From Spirochaetia bacterium (lineage in GTDB: Bacteria; Spirochaetota; Leptospiria; Leptospirales; Leptonemataceae), in contig VFLI01000003.1 in assembly GCA_009885105.1 (NCBI GenBank), forward strand, positions 26,723-90,722: a DNA stretch of 64,000 bases. Direction: 5' to 3'. Positions 16,831-25,769 of this stretch are shown piece by piece. Both the position numbers and the translations under genes were made by a program. The notes beneath the pieces are model-generated. The model worked only from the letters and a program-made list of their open reading frames with translations. It had not been told where the DNA came from and ran no database searches. The number at the start of each line of letters is the position of its first letter. The first letter of the stretch is position 1.

Positions 16831-18522
16831 ATGGAACGAACCCTGCATGTTCACCTGATCAAACCGTCCTTTTATGACGAGGACGGCTATGTAATTCGAT
16901 ACAAAAAAGGAGTGCTTCCCTCCAACACTCTGGCCTGTCTGTACGGCCTGACGCGGGGTGTGGCAGAGGAAAAGCAGCTGGGAGATGTTTCCATCGAATG
17001 CTCGATGCTGGATGAGATGGTTGACCGCGTCGATCCGACGGCAATCATAAAAAAAATAGATAAAAATCAGCTTCACATATTCTGTCTATGCGGTGTTCAG
17101 ACTTCTCAATTCCCGCGCGCTTCTGATATCGCGCGCGAATTTTCCAAACTCGGTCAGAAAGTGATGATCGGGGGTTTTCATATCAGCGGAATATTTTCTG
17201 TTTTCGGGCAGCCGTCTGAGGAAATGGAGGATCTTATGGAACTCGGCGTAACTCTTGTGGCCGGGGAAGTTGAAGACTCCTGGGCGCAGCTTCTCAGGGA
17301 TTTCATATCCGATGAAATGAAGCCCGTCTACAATTATCTGAATGAAAAACCGGATCTAAAAACAAAGTACCTTCCGCAGATGAATGCGGAATATTTAAAA
17401 AAATTCGCTCTCACCGGTTTTGCCACGATGGACTGCGGCCGGGGCTGTCCCTATCGTTGCTCGTTCTGCACAATTATCAACGTGCACGGAAACCAGATGC
17501 GCTGCCGGGATGTGAATCATCTTCGGGAACATTTCATCCGCAGTTACAGAGAATCGGGCATTCGTTTCTATTTTTTTACAGATGACAATTTTTCCAGAAA
17601 CAAAAACTGGCAGGCAATATTCGATATTCTAATTCAGCTGCGCGAAGAGGGCATGGATCTCGATTTTATGATGCAGGTCGATGTGCTGGCCTACAGGATT
17701 CCAGCTTTTGTTGAAAAAGCCGCAAAGGCAGGCTGCACCCAGGTATTCATGGGCATGGAATCCGTAAATCCTCTCAACCTGGCGTCGGCCGGTAAAAAGC
17801 AGAACCGCGCCCATGAATACCGCGAAATGATCGAAACCTGGAGGCGCGCCGGAGTGATGACGCACGTCGGATACATCATCGGCTTTCCGCATGATTCTGT
17901 CGAATCGGTTAAAGATGATGTTCACACTCTGGCGTACGATGTCGGTGTGGATCTGGCTTCCTTCTTTGTGCTCACGCCGCTTCCGGGATCGGAGGATCAC
18001 AGACAGCTCGTCAATGACCAGACGCCCATGGATTCGGATTACAATTCGTTCGACTCGTTTCATCCTGTGGTCGATCATCCGCTCATGACACGAAAAGACT
18101 GGCAGAGCGTGTACGATTATGCCTGGAATGAATTTTATTCCGTCCCCAGAATCGAACATACGCTCCGCCGCCTCAAAGGTCGGAAGCTTCGCGATATGCT
18201 GGGCAGCTATCTCTGGTACAGCTACGCGGCGTTTGTCGACAGGCAGCATCCGATGATCTGCGGTTTTCATCGTCTCAAAGACAGGCAAGCCAGAAGAAGC
18301 GGGATGCTGTTTGAATCAGGGGCCGTATTCTATCTGCGCCGCAGCGCCGAACTCATTGTGGAAACGGCGCGGACAGCGCGCATTCTATTTCGCTTCGGGT
18401 ATCTCTATTTGAAATTCAGGAAGGGCCTGCACTCGAAGGTGAAAGTGGAAAAGGTATTTCCAGAGCCTGCGCCCTCTCGGGCTCAATCACCGTCCGAGCT
18501 GACAGCGGTCGATGGAATCTGA
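16831..18522 (+). CDS. B12-binding-type radical SAM protein
   Basis: 563 residues. The N-terminal 170 residues look like the Rossmann-type cobalamin-binding region of class B radical SAM enzymes (VMIGGFHISG and LVAGEVEDSW). The iron-sulfur motif is C206-PYR-C210-SF-C213 within CGRGCPYRCSFC, followed by a standard radical SAM barrel (FFTDDNFSRN, QVDVLAYRIP, GMESVNPLNL, HVGYIIGFPHD). The C-terminal 150 residues are specific to the protein. Such enzymes methylate or rearrange unreactive carbon centres in lipids, cofactors or natural products; the substrate cannot be told from sequence. It stands alone, flanked by a repeat and a convergent gene. A canonical DxHxxG cobalamin motif is not obvious. 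Confidence 0.85.
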   Translation: MERTLHVHLIKPSFYDEDGYVIRYKKGVLPSNTLACLYGLTRGVAEEKQLGDVSIECSMLDEMVDRVDPTAIIKKIDKNQLHIFCLCGVQTSQFPRASDIAREFSKLGQKVMIGGFHISGIFSVFGQPSEEMEDLMELGVTLVAGEVEDSWAQLLRDFISDEMKPVYNYLNEKPDLKTKYLPQMNAEYLKKFALTGFATMDCGRGCPYRCSFCTIINVHGNQMRCRDVNHLREHFIRSYRESGIRFYFFTDDNFSRNKNWQAIFDILIQLREEGMDLDFMMQVDVLAYRIPAFVEKAAKAGCTQVFMGMESVNPLNLASAGKKQNRAHEYREMIETWRRAGVMTHVGYIIGFPHDSVESVKDDVHTLAYDVGVDLASFFVLTPLPGSEDHRQLVNDQTPMDSDYNSFDSFHPVVDHPLMTRKDWQSVYDYAWNEFYSVPRIEHTLRRLKGRKLRDMLGSYLWYSYAAFVDRQHPMICGFHRLKDRQARRSGMLFESGAVFYLRRSAELIVETARTARILFRFGYLYLKFRKGLHSKVKVEKVFPEPAPSRAQSPSELTAVDGI

Positions 18523-18584
18523 ATCAAACCCGGAACAAGATGACACGTCTAATTTCAGAAAAGCAGCCGTTCGTTTTTTATATT

Positions 18585-19676
18585 TTAAAGTTTTATAAAT
18601 ATTTTCCGACGGTCCATAAAATACAGAACGCCGAACCAGAATATCAGGTATACGAGTGAATACAGAAACGAAGCGGTTTGGGCCGGTCTGAAAAACGGTT
18701 CGAAAACAGTTGTGTAAACTATAGTTTTGAGAGACTGTGTATGTCCGTACGGGGCCGCTTTCACAAACAGTAGAATCCGTCCCAGCAGTCCGGAGCCAAA
18801 AAAAAGGATAAGAGCATTCTTGCCCATAATCTCAAAAGGACGCGCCGCGACTTTCCATTTCGTAGATTCAAAAAAGAAGTGCAGAATCGAAAAGAAAATT
18901 GCCGCGCCTCCGGCCGTCACCAGAGTGTATGAGGGCGACCAGAGATTCTTGTTGAAGGGAAACCAGAACGAGGCGGCAATTCCAGCCCCCATTGCCAGGA
19001 TTGCGCCCGCAGCGAATTCCGGTTTCTTCCCGGTAAGAAAAAATTCTGCGAATATCCCGCCCAGCAGGCAGCTTACGGCTGCGGGAATTGTGCTGAGAAT
19101 TCCCTCCGGGTCATGCGCCGTTGTCCAGAGATGACCTCCAGGAAGCAGGCGGTCCAGGTACGATGCGAAATTTCCAGCCATCGACAGATCTCCCGCTGAA
19201 AAACCGGGCGCGCTCAGATTCTTCATCAAAAACCAGTAGAGAGACAGCAAAGAGATCGATGCGAGAATTCGGCCGGTTTGTCGGAAGAAAAGGAAGCACA
19301 ACGATGCGATACAGTAGCACAGAGCGATTCTCTGCAGGACGCCCGGAATTCGGATGGTGCGCAAATCAAAAAACGGGAAACCCGTCAGAAACAGCCCCAT
19401 GAAAAACAGGATCAGGCTGCGCAGCAGTATTTTGCCCGCCAGTTTTGTCTTTGTTGAATCCGGATGATTCCGGCGCGCAATTATCCAGGAAAAACCTGTG
19501 ATAAATAAAAAAAAAGGAAAAATAAAATCGGCCATCATCAGGCCGTCCCAGGCAGCATGGCGCAGAGCGGGATACATAAAGCTCCAGGTCCCGGGATTGT
19601 TTACCAGAACCATGGCCGCCATGGTCAGCCCGCGAAAAACATCGAGAGAATACAGCCGTTTCGAATAATCAACCAT
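18585..19676 (-). CDS. NagX/HGSNAT-like membrane acyltransferase (DUF5009 family)
   Basis: 363 residues with about ten predicted membrane helices. The N-terminus RLYSLDVFRGLTMAAMVLVN and the following HAAWDGLMMADFIFPFFLF are hallmarks of the family that includes human heparan-alpha-glucosaminide N-acetyltransferase and bacterial NagX/DUF5009 proteins; the His before AWDG is the likely catalytic residue. RIPGVLQRIALCY is another family motif. These proteins move acetyl groups across a membrane onto sugars. In this organism it may modify a cell-wall or LPS sugar, but that is inference. It is divergent from the TPR gene and convergent with the radical SAM gene. Confidence 0.85.
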   Translation of the reverse strand: MVDYSKRLYSLDVFRGLTMAAMVLVNNPGTWSFMYPALRHAAWDGLMMADFIFPFFLFITGFSWIIARRNHPDSTKTKLAGKILLRSLILFFMGLFLTGFPFFDLRTIRIPGVLQRIALCYCIASLCFLFFRQTGRILASISLLSLYWFLMKNLSAPGFSAGDLSMAGNFASYLDRLLPGGHLWTTAHDPEGILSTIPAAVSCLLGGIFAEFFLTGKKPEFAAGAILAMGAGIAASFWFPFNKNLWSPSYTLVTAGGAAIFFSILHFFFESTKWKVAARPFEIMGKNALILFFGSGLLGRILLFVKAAPYGHTQSLKTIVYTTVFEPFFRPAQTASFLYSLVYLIFWFGVLYFMDRRKIFIKL

Positions 19677-19787
19677 GCTGGATTTCCGTCAGTCGTGCTC
19701 GCCGCGGTCATTCTTTCCGTATACAATAATGTAAAAAAAGCTCTCGCAAAATTTCCGCTTTTTTTGCATTCTGACGAAATCGCTTCT

Positions 19788-20918
19788 ATGAAAAAACAGC
19801 CTTTTCCAGAAATCCAGCAGCTTCTGCGTGATGCCCGATTTGATGAAGCATTCCGGCTGTGCCAGCAGATTCGCAGCCTGAACAGAAGACCGCCCGCGCC
19901 GCTTTTGTATCTCGGAGCCTGCGCTCTTTTCGGCATGGGGCATATTCATCAGGCGGAAACCTGGGTCCAGGATCATGCTGCCTCCGGGGGCAGCGCTGTT
20001 GACAATCTTTATCTTCTGGCATATGTCCATCTTCATTCCCGTCGACTGGATCAGGCTCTGGTATGCTGGACCCGGATACTTCAAATCGATCCCGCGCAAA
20101 TTTTTGCGGATACTCTGATTGAAAAACTCAAAGAGGGCGAAAAAACAATTGTGCGCGAAATACATCGTCCCGCCTCGTATTTGAGTTTTGTTCCGCTGGA
20201 ATTCGCGGAGGAAAAAAACCACCTTCCGGTTCTGTCGTATTTGAAAAATATGATGCCGGAACTTCCCGGAAAAAAAATTACCGCGGCGGCATTGATCGGT
20301 CTGGTTGTGGCAGTCGTCGCCGGTCTGTATTTTTCAGGATTTTTCCGGCACGATCCGTACCGCGGCCTGACAGAAAAACTGCCCGGCCCCCCGGCCACCG
20401 GCACGGTGATCCCGCCGGAAGAATTCAAGCGGGAAAAACCCAGGTTTTACTTTGAGGACAGAAACGCCGCCATCCGTCTGTACAATGAAGCCCGTGAAAA
20501 AATCGGCCAGGGACAGATCAACCAGGCGCGCTATCTGCTTTCCCGTATCGAACTTTCCAACGCCGGATTTGAAATAAAAGAAAGAGCCGACCTGCTGCGC
20601 GATCTGATCCCCGATGTGGATAAAAAAGATTTTCGTGATGAAGTAAAAATTTCAGACATCTGGAACGATCCGTACATGTTCCGGGGAGCGCAGGTTCTCT
20701 GGGAGGGGCGGATTTCTTCTCTTCAGAAAAATGAGAAAATCAGCCGGTTCACGCTCAATCAGGACGACGTTTCCTCCGCGTTGATCGTGGTGGAAACCCA
20801 GAATGACAGGAATTCGAGCAGCCTGGAGGAGGGCAGCCGGATCCTGGTGTTTGGCACATTTCTGGAAAAGCAGGGCAGCCGTCTGATTGTGCGCGCGCGG
20901 GAGATTACGAAGCCTTGA
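19788..20918 (+). CDS. TPR-containing single-pass membrane protein
   Basis: 376 residues. The first 150 residues carry TPR-like helical repeats (ARFDEAFRLCQQIRSL, LLYLGACALFGMGHIHQAE, LAYVHLHSRRLDQALVCW). A single membrane helix lies at about 165-185. After it come a helical region (AIRLYNEAREKIGQGQINQA) and a small beta domain at the C-terminus. TPRs mediate protein binding; topology suggests cytoplasmic TPRs and a periplasmic beta domain. I chose the ATG at 19788 because earlier in-frame starts would overlap the divergent gene. Function is unknown. Confidence 0.75.
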   Translation: MKKQPFPEIQQLLRDARFDEAFRLCQQIRSLNRRPPAPLLYLGACALFGMGHIHQAETWVQDHAASGGSAVDNLYLLAYVHLHSRRLDQALVCWTRILQIDPAQIFADTLIEKLKEGEKTIVREIHRPASYLSFVPLEFAEEKNHLPVLSYLKNMMPELPGKKITAAALIGLVVAVVAGLYFSGFFRHDPYRGLTEKLPGPPATGTVIPPEEFKREKPRFYFEDRNAAIRLYNEAREKIGQGQINQARYLLSRIELSNAGFEIKERADLLRDLIPDVDKKDFRDEVKISDIWNDPYMFRGAQVLWEGRISSLQKNEKISRFTLNQDDVSSALIVVETQNDRNSSSLEEGSRILVFGTFLEKQGSRLIVRAREITKP

Positions 20919-21029
20919 GAAATTATTAAATCGTAATATTTTTACCCCGGGACTGGCGAATCCGGAATCAAATCGTTATCTTGAGTACAGAAAGTATTCT
21001 GAGTAACAGGGAAAATCCAGGAGTTATTA

Positions 21030-21761
21030 ATGAAAAAAGTAAATCAATATTATAATATTATTTCTCGGCCCAGGCGGCTTCTGTCGGTCCTGGCGGCTGG
21101 TTTTTTTCTTGCGGTAGCCCTCCTCTTTGTTTCTTTTTCCGTACGTGCAGATCAGGAGCAGGCTAAAATCACCAGTATTACCGGTACTGTGCAGATACAG
21201 CGGTCCGGCCATACAAACTGGGAAAACGCAGCTGTGAATATGCCCGTGGGCCAGAGCGACACGGTCAAGACCCTTTCGACCAGCCGGGTGATCGTCATGT
21301 TCCGTGGTATTGAGATCCGTCTGGGTCAGAATACTTCAGCCGTTATGGAGCAGCTTTCGAACGCCGCAGCTCCCTCCCGAGTGCGTGTCCAGCGCGGATT
21401 TGGATGGTTCGGTGTACGGCCCGGCAGCGGTGGTTTTACGGCCGTCACACCGACAGCTATAGCCTCTGTTCGTGGAACAAAATTCTCGCTGGCGGTAAAT
21501 GAAAGCGGCACTATTTCCTGTGTCTGTGAAGGAACCGTATCTACGGCCGCATCTCCCGGATCCCAGGAAGCCAGCGTTTCAGCCGGGGGCTCGCATTCAT
21601 TCAGACCGGATGGGACAAGGGAAACTCACAATTTCAGCAAATATTTCAAAAAACTGGTCATGGATCCGGCCTTTGAGGCTGAAATTAAGGCGGATGGCCG
21701 GCTGGCAAACTGCAAAACCTGTCACAGTCCGGTACGGGAAGCCTCGGATAGGGAATACTGA
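21030..21761 (+). CDS. FecR-domain exported protein with C-terminal CxxCH motif
   Basis: 243 residues with a signal peptide (about 17-40, ending SVRADQ). Residues 45-180 form a FecR-type domain (SITGTVQIQRSG, MPVGQSDTVKT, TPTAIASVRGTKFSLAV). Near the C-terminus is NCKTCHSP, a CxxCH sequence (Cys228, Cys231, His232) that in exported proteins is the attachment signature for a c-type haem. Only one such motif is present, and a distal ligand cannot be identified. A CAGGAG Shine-Dalgarno precedes the ATG. The small gene downstream may share the transcript. Haem attachment is inference. Confidence 0.8.
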   Translation: MKKVNQYYNIISRPRRLLSVLAAGFFLAVALLFVSFSVRADQEQAKITSITGTVQIQRSGHTNWENAAVNMPVGQSDTVKTLSTSRVIVMFRGIEIRLGQNTSAVMEQLSNAAAPSRVRVQRGFGWFGVRPGSGGFTAVTPTAIASVRGTKFSLAVNESGTISCVCEGTVSTAASPGSQEASVSAGGSHSFRPDGTRETHNFSKYFKKLVMDPAFEAEIKADGRLANCKTCHSPVREASDREY

Positions 21762-21868
21762 TTGAGTGAATCAGAGTAAAAATCCTTCTGTTTACTATAT
21801 TTCTGATAAATTTTTTTGTTTATTAAAATATAGATGTATCCGAACGTATCATTATAGAAGGGATTTAT

Positions 21869-22132
21869 ATGCAGGTGAATGGAGTCACATTGCCCAATCC
21901 TACCGCCAGAGGGCCGGTAGAAGCATTGGAAACACACACAACTCAAAGCTCTAACAAAGCCCGGGTGGACCTTGAAAAACTCGTGCTCAAACCAAAATCT
22001 GTGCCGGTGGAAGAGCGCATGGAACAGGTCATCAGCCTGGAAGATATCAAACGGATTTTTTCATTGATCGTCCCGTACCGCCCCCGTCAGGAAAAAATCG
22101 ACCTCGGCCGATCTGTTGACGTGAGATCTTGA
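21869..22132 (+). CDS. Small conserved-looking protein of unknown function
   Basis: 87 residues starting MQVNGVTLPNP, with an AGAAGGGA Shine-Dalgarno 7 bases before the ATG. The middle is charged and probably helical (EERMEQVISLEDIKRIFSLI), and the end is basic and polar. There is no signal peptide or membrane segment. The start recalls small flagellar or anti-sigma regulators, but I cannot assign it. It lies 107 bases after the FecR/CxxCH gene and just before a purine-rich repeat. Confidence 0.55.
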   Translation: MQVNGVTLPNPTARGPVEALETHTTQSSNKARVDLEKLVLKPKSVPVEERMEQVISLEDIKRIFSLIVPYRPRQEKIDLGRSVDVRS

Positions 22133-22154
22133 TCTCTACCTATATTTTTGTTTA

Positions 22155-22255
22155 AGATCAGGGGATAAGGTGATAGACGAGATGAGGGGGATAATCTTAA
22201 AAACAATCTCTGCATCTCATTATCTCATCTATCCCCACATCTCCTTCATCATCTC
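22155..22255. repeat. Purine-rich intergenic repeat, copy B
   Basis: The left arm GGGGATAAGGTGATAG (22161-22176) matches the tandem units of copy A. The right part contains ATCTCTGCATCTC (22206-22218), the same 13 bases found in copy A at 16748-16760, and then TATCTCATCTATCCCC and ACATCTCC, complementary to the left arm. The element fills the gap between two convergent genes and could also terminate transcription. Confidence 0.75.
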
Positions 22256-25200
22256 TCACATGTTTCGACGGTAGCTGCCGCCCACGCTGTAAAGAGCTCC
22301 GCTGATCTGGCCAAGTGTGCAGGTTTTGACAGTTTCCATTAATTCTTCAAAAATATTTTTTCCCTGAAGCGACTTTTGTTTCAACCGGGCCAGATCGGTC
22401 CTGGAAGTTTCTGAAAACGCTTTTTGAATAATTTCAATTTCCCGAATCTGCCTGGCCTTCTCCTCTTCCGTGGACCGGATGAGGGCGACAGGAGCTCCGG
22501 AATCCTCTGTCTGCCGGAGAAAGGTGTTCACTCCAATGATGGGCAGCTCGCCGGAATGCTTGAGATTTTCATAGTACAGGGATTCTTCCTGAATTTTGGA
22601 CCTCTGGTACATCGTTTCCATCGCGCCGAGTACTCCGCCTCTGTCTGTCAGCCGGTCGAACTCGGAAAGGACGGCCTCCTCGACAAGATCGGTCAGCTCT
22701 TCAATGATGTAAGCGCCCTGAATGGGATTCTGATTTTTGTTCAGGCCAAGCTCGCTGTTGATGATCAGCTGTATTGCCAGAGCGCGCCGGACCGATTCCT
22801 CCGTGGGAGTTGTGATCGCTTCATCGTACGCGTTGGTATGAAGGCTGTTGCAATTGTCGTATATAGCGTACAGGGCCTGCAGGGTGGTCCGTATGTCATT
22901 GAAGTCAATTTCGCGCGCATGGAGCGATCTACCGCTCGTCTGTATGTGGTATTTTAATTTCTGCGACCGTTCCGACGCGCCGTACAGCCTCTTCATCGCC
23001 ACGGCCCATATCCGCCGGGCTACCCGTCCGATCACGGAATACTCCGCGTCGATTCCGTTGGAAAAAAAGAAACTCAGATTCGGCGCAAAATCGTCGATGG
23101 ACAATCCGCGTCTGAGATAGTATTCAACGTATGTAAAACCGTTTGCCAGAGTGAAGGCCAGCTGCGTGACTGGATTGGCGCCCGCCTCGGCGATGTGGTA
23201 TCCGGAGATGGACACGGAATAAAAATTTCGCACTGAGCGTTCCGAGAAATATTTCTGAACATCGCCCATCATGCGAAGAGCAAATCCCGTGGAAAAAATG
23301 CAGGTATTCTGGGCCTGGTCCTCTTTCAGTATATCCGCTTGAACTGTGCCGCGTACTTTTTTTAACACATCGGCGCGGATGTTTTCATAGACCTCGCGCT
23401 CAAGCAGCCTGTCCCCTGAAAGACCGAGCAGGCTCAGGCCGGATCCGTCGTGACCGTCCGGCAGTTCCCTGCGGTATTCCGGAGAGGGAAGATTCTTTTC
23501 TTTATAAAAATTATTAATATGATTTCTTGCGCTTTCTGAGCGCCCGTGCCGCCGCAGATATCTTTCCACCTCCTGGTCGATGGCCGTGTTGAAAAAGAAA
23601 GCCAGTATTACCGGGGCCGGGCCGTTGATTGTCATGCTCACGGATGTCTGCGGATTTGTCAGATCGAAGCCGGAATACAGCCGTTTGCAGTCGTCGAGCG
23701 ACGGAACGCTCACGCCGGAATTTCCGATTTTTCCATATATATCAGGACGAACTTCCGGATCCTCGCCGTAAAGGGTCACCGAATCAAAAGCGGTTGAAAG
23801 CCTGCAGGCCCCTTTATTTTTTCCGCCGGTCAGAAGGTGAAAACGGACATTGGTCCGTTCTGGACCTCCCTCTCCGGCGAACATTCGCGTGGGCGCCTCA
23901 TCCTGCTTGCGAAAAGGAAAAACTCCGGCTGTGAAAGGAAAATTCCCCGGCAGATTCTCTCTGAAGTAATACGAAACCAGTTCCCGGCTTGAGGTGAACG
24001 AAGGCAGGGCGACTTTTGAAAATTCGAGCCCGCCGAGAGTGCGCGATTTCAGGCTCTCACGGATTTCGCTGTCCCGCACATGAAACACCAGTTCCTGTCC
24101 GCGGTACTGATCTCTTATTCTGGGCCAGTCTTTCAGCCATTGATGCAGGTCCTTGTCTGTCTGTTGTTCGCGTTTCTCGATTTCCCTGTCGAAATGCGCG
24201 GTGGCAGGGTCTTTCTCCGGCAGAGATAGAAGCGATTTCGCGCCCCTGAGCGCTTCCAGTTCCCCGGCGAGATCCGCCTGTCTGGCGGCCTCCTGATGGT
24301 ATTTGCGCACTGTGCCGGCAACTTCGGCAAGATAGCGGATCCGAGCCGGCGGAATGATATCCTGATCGGAAGCGTCTTCGCGGCGGGAATCGACAATTTT
24401 AATTTTGGAAAAAGCCCCGAGAGTTTTTTTGTGTATCAGATCCACAAGAACATTGTAGAGTGTGTTGATGCCTCTGTCGTTGTAGCGGCCGGCAATCGTC
24501 GGGTATACGGGCATGCTTTCCAGATCATGAGAGTGCAGATTGTGGTTTCTCTGATACTGTTTGCGAACATGCAAAAGAGCGTCTAAGGCTCCGGCCTTCT
24601 CAAATTTGTTAAGCGCCACAAGATCGGCAAAATCCAGCATGGCGATTTTTTCCAGCTGCGTCGGCGCTCCGAATTCAGGCGTCATGACATACAGGGAGAT
24701 ATCGCAGTGCGCGGCGATTTCAGAATCGGACTGGCCGGTTCCGGAAGTTTCCACAATGATACAGTCGTAGTCCGATGCTCGCAGAGCGCTGATGGCCAGA
24801 TCGATTGAGGCTGAAAGACTTCCGGCCCCCCGTGTGGCAAGTGAGCGCATGTACGACCGGTCTGGATGTATCGTCAGACTGTTCATTCGGATGCGATCCC
24901 CGAGCAGAGCGCCGCCGGTTTTTTTGCGGGTCGGATCCACGGCAAGAACGGCGATTTTTTTATCCGGATGCTGCTCCAGAAAGCGCAGCATGATTTCATC
25001 CGTCAGAGACGACTTGCCGGCGCCTCCCGGACCTGTAATTCCAATTACGGGCTGGATCTTTTTTCCGGTCGCGGCTGTGAGAAGTGTTTTCAATTCCGCC
25101 GGATGTTCCTGCGAGTGATTTTCGATGAATGTCAGTATCTTGCCCGTGTGGAAAAAGCCGGATTTTATTCTAGCCATGTGTCCGTCGAGAGCCGGGCAGG

Positions 25201-25657
25201 GATCGAAATCGCATTCCCGCATCATGAAGTCGATGATGCCCTGAAGTCCCATCATGCGTCCGTCTTCCGGTGAAAAAATTTTTATGATTCCGTGTTTTTC
25301 CAGTTCCTGGATTTCTTCCGGAACGATGACGCCTCCGCCTCCGCCGAAAATCCGGATGTGATCGGCGCCGTTTTCGCGCAAAAGATCTTTCAGATACTTG
25401 AAGTACTCTATGTGCCCGCCCTGGTAGCTGCTGACGGCAACACCCTGCGCGTCTTCCTGTAAAGCGGCATTGACAACCTCCTGCACGGATCTGTTGTGCC
25501 CGAGATGGATCACCTCGGCGCCGGAAGACTGCAGAATGCGGCGCATGATATTGATGGAAACATCGTGGCCGTCGAAAAGGGAGGCCGCAGTGACAAATCG
25601 GATTTTATTTTTTGCGCGGAATTCTGTTTGTTCGTTGTGTTTAGTCGGTAGAAGCAT
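22256..25657 (-). CDS. icmF: Fused isobutyryl-CoA mutase IcmF
   Basis: 1133 residues joining three parts normally on separate chains. The N-terminal cobalamin-binding domain (about 15-150) shows the base-off ligand motif FDGHDVSIN with SYQGGH at 77-82. A MeaB-type GTPase chaperone follows (about 200-450) with the P-loop GPGGAGKSS. The mutase barrel (about 560-1115) includes [14 protein letters not shown] and [12 protein letters not shown], typical of IcmF rather than methylmalonyl-CoA mutase. It interconverts isobutyryl-CoA and n-butyryl-CoA with adenosylcobalamin, linking valine or branched-chain acid metabolism to fatty acid oxidation; the GTPase part loads and protects the cofactor. No partner genes flank it. 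Confidence 0.95.
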   Translation of the reverse strand: MLLPTKHNEQTEFRAKNKIRFVTAASLFDGHDVSINIMRRILQSSGAEVIHLGHNRSVQEVVNAALQEDAQGVAVSSYQGGHIEYFKYLKDLLRENGADHIRIFGGGGGVIVPEEIQELEKHGIIKIFSPEDGRMMGLQGIIDFMMRECDFDPCPALDGHMARIKSGFFHTGKILTFIENHSQEHPAELKTLLTAATGKKIQPVIGITGPGGAGKSSLTDEIMLRFLEQHPDKKIAVLAVDPTRKKTGGALLGDRIRMNSLTIHPDRSYMRSLATRGAGSLSASIDLAISALRASDYDCIIVETSGTGQSDSEIAAHCDISLYVMTPEFGAPTQLEKIAMLDFADLVALNKFEKAGALDALLHVRKQYQRNHNLHSHDLESMPVYPTIAGRYNDRGINTLYNVLVDLIHKKTLGAFSKIKIVDSRREDASDQDIIPPARIRYLAEVAGTVRKYHQEAARQADLAGELEALRGAKSLLSLPEKDPATAHFDREIEKREQQTDKDLHQWLKDWPRIRDQYRGQELVFHVRDSEIRESLKSRTLGGLEFSKVALPSFTSSRELVSYYFRENLPGNFPFTAGVFPFRKQDEAPTRMFAGEGGPERTNVRFHLLTGGKNKGACRLSTAFDSVTLYGEDPEVRPDIYGKIGNSGVSVPSLDDCKRLYSGFDLTNPQTSVSMTINGPAPVILAFFFNTAIDQEVERYLRRHGRSESARNHINNFYKEKNLPSPEYRRELPDGHDGSGLSLLGLSGDRLLEREVYENIRADVLKKVRGTVQADILKEDQAQNTCIFSTGFALRMMGDVQKYFSERSVRNFYSVSISGYHIAEAGANPVTQLAFTLANGFTYVEYYLRRGLSIDDFAPNLSFFFSNGIDAEYSVIGRVARRIWAVAMKRLYGASERSQKLKYHIQTSGRSLHAREIDFNDIRTTLQALYAIYDNCNSLHTNAYDEAITTPTEESVRRALAIQLIINSELGLNKNQNPIQGAYIIEELTDLVEEAVLSEFDRLTDRGGVLGAMETMYQRSKIQEESLYYENLKHSGELPIIGVNTFLRQTEDSGAPVALIRSTEEEKARQIREIEIIQKAFSETSRTDLARLKQKSLQGKNIFEELMETVKTCTLGQISGALYSVGGSYRRNM

Positions 25658-25769
25658 AGGTTAACGGCGTTCAGTTCCTTAGAGTAGGAAAAAATTCTGA
25701 AACACATCTGTCGAGCCTATTTTAAGGCGGGGTCAGAAACAGTTCGATGCGGGTTTTCCCGGCTTTTGA

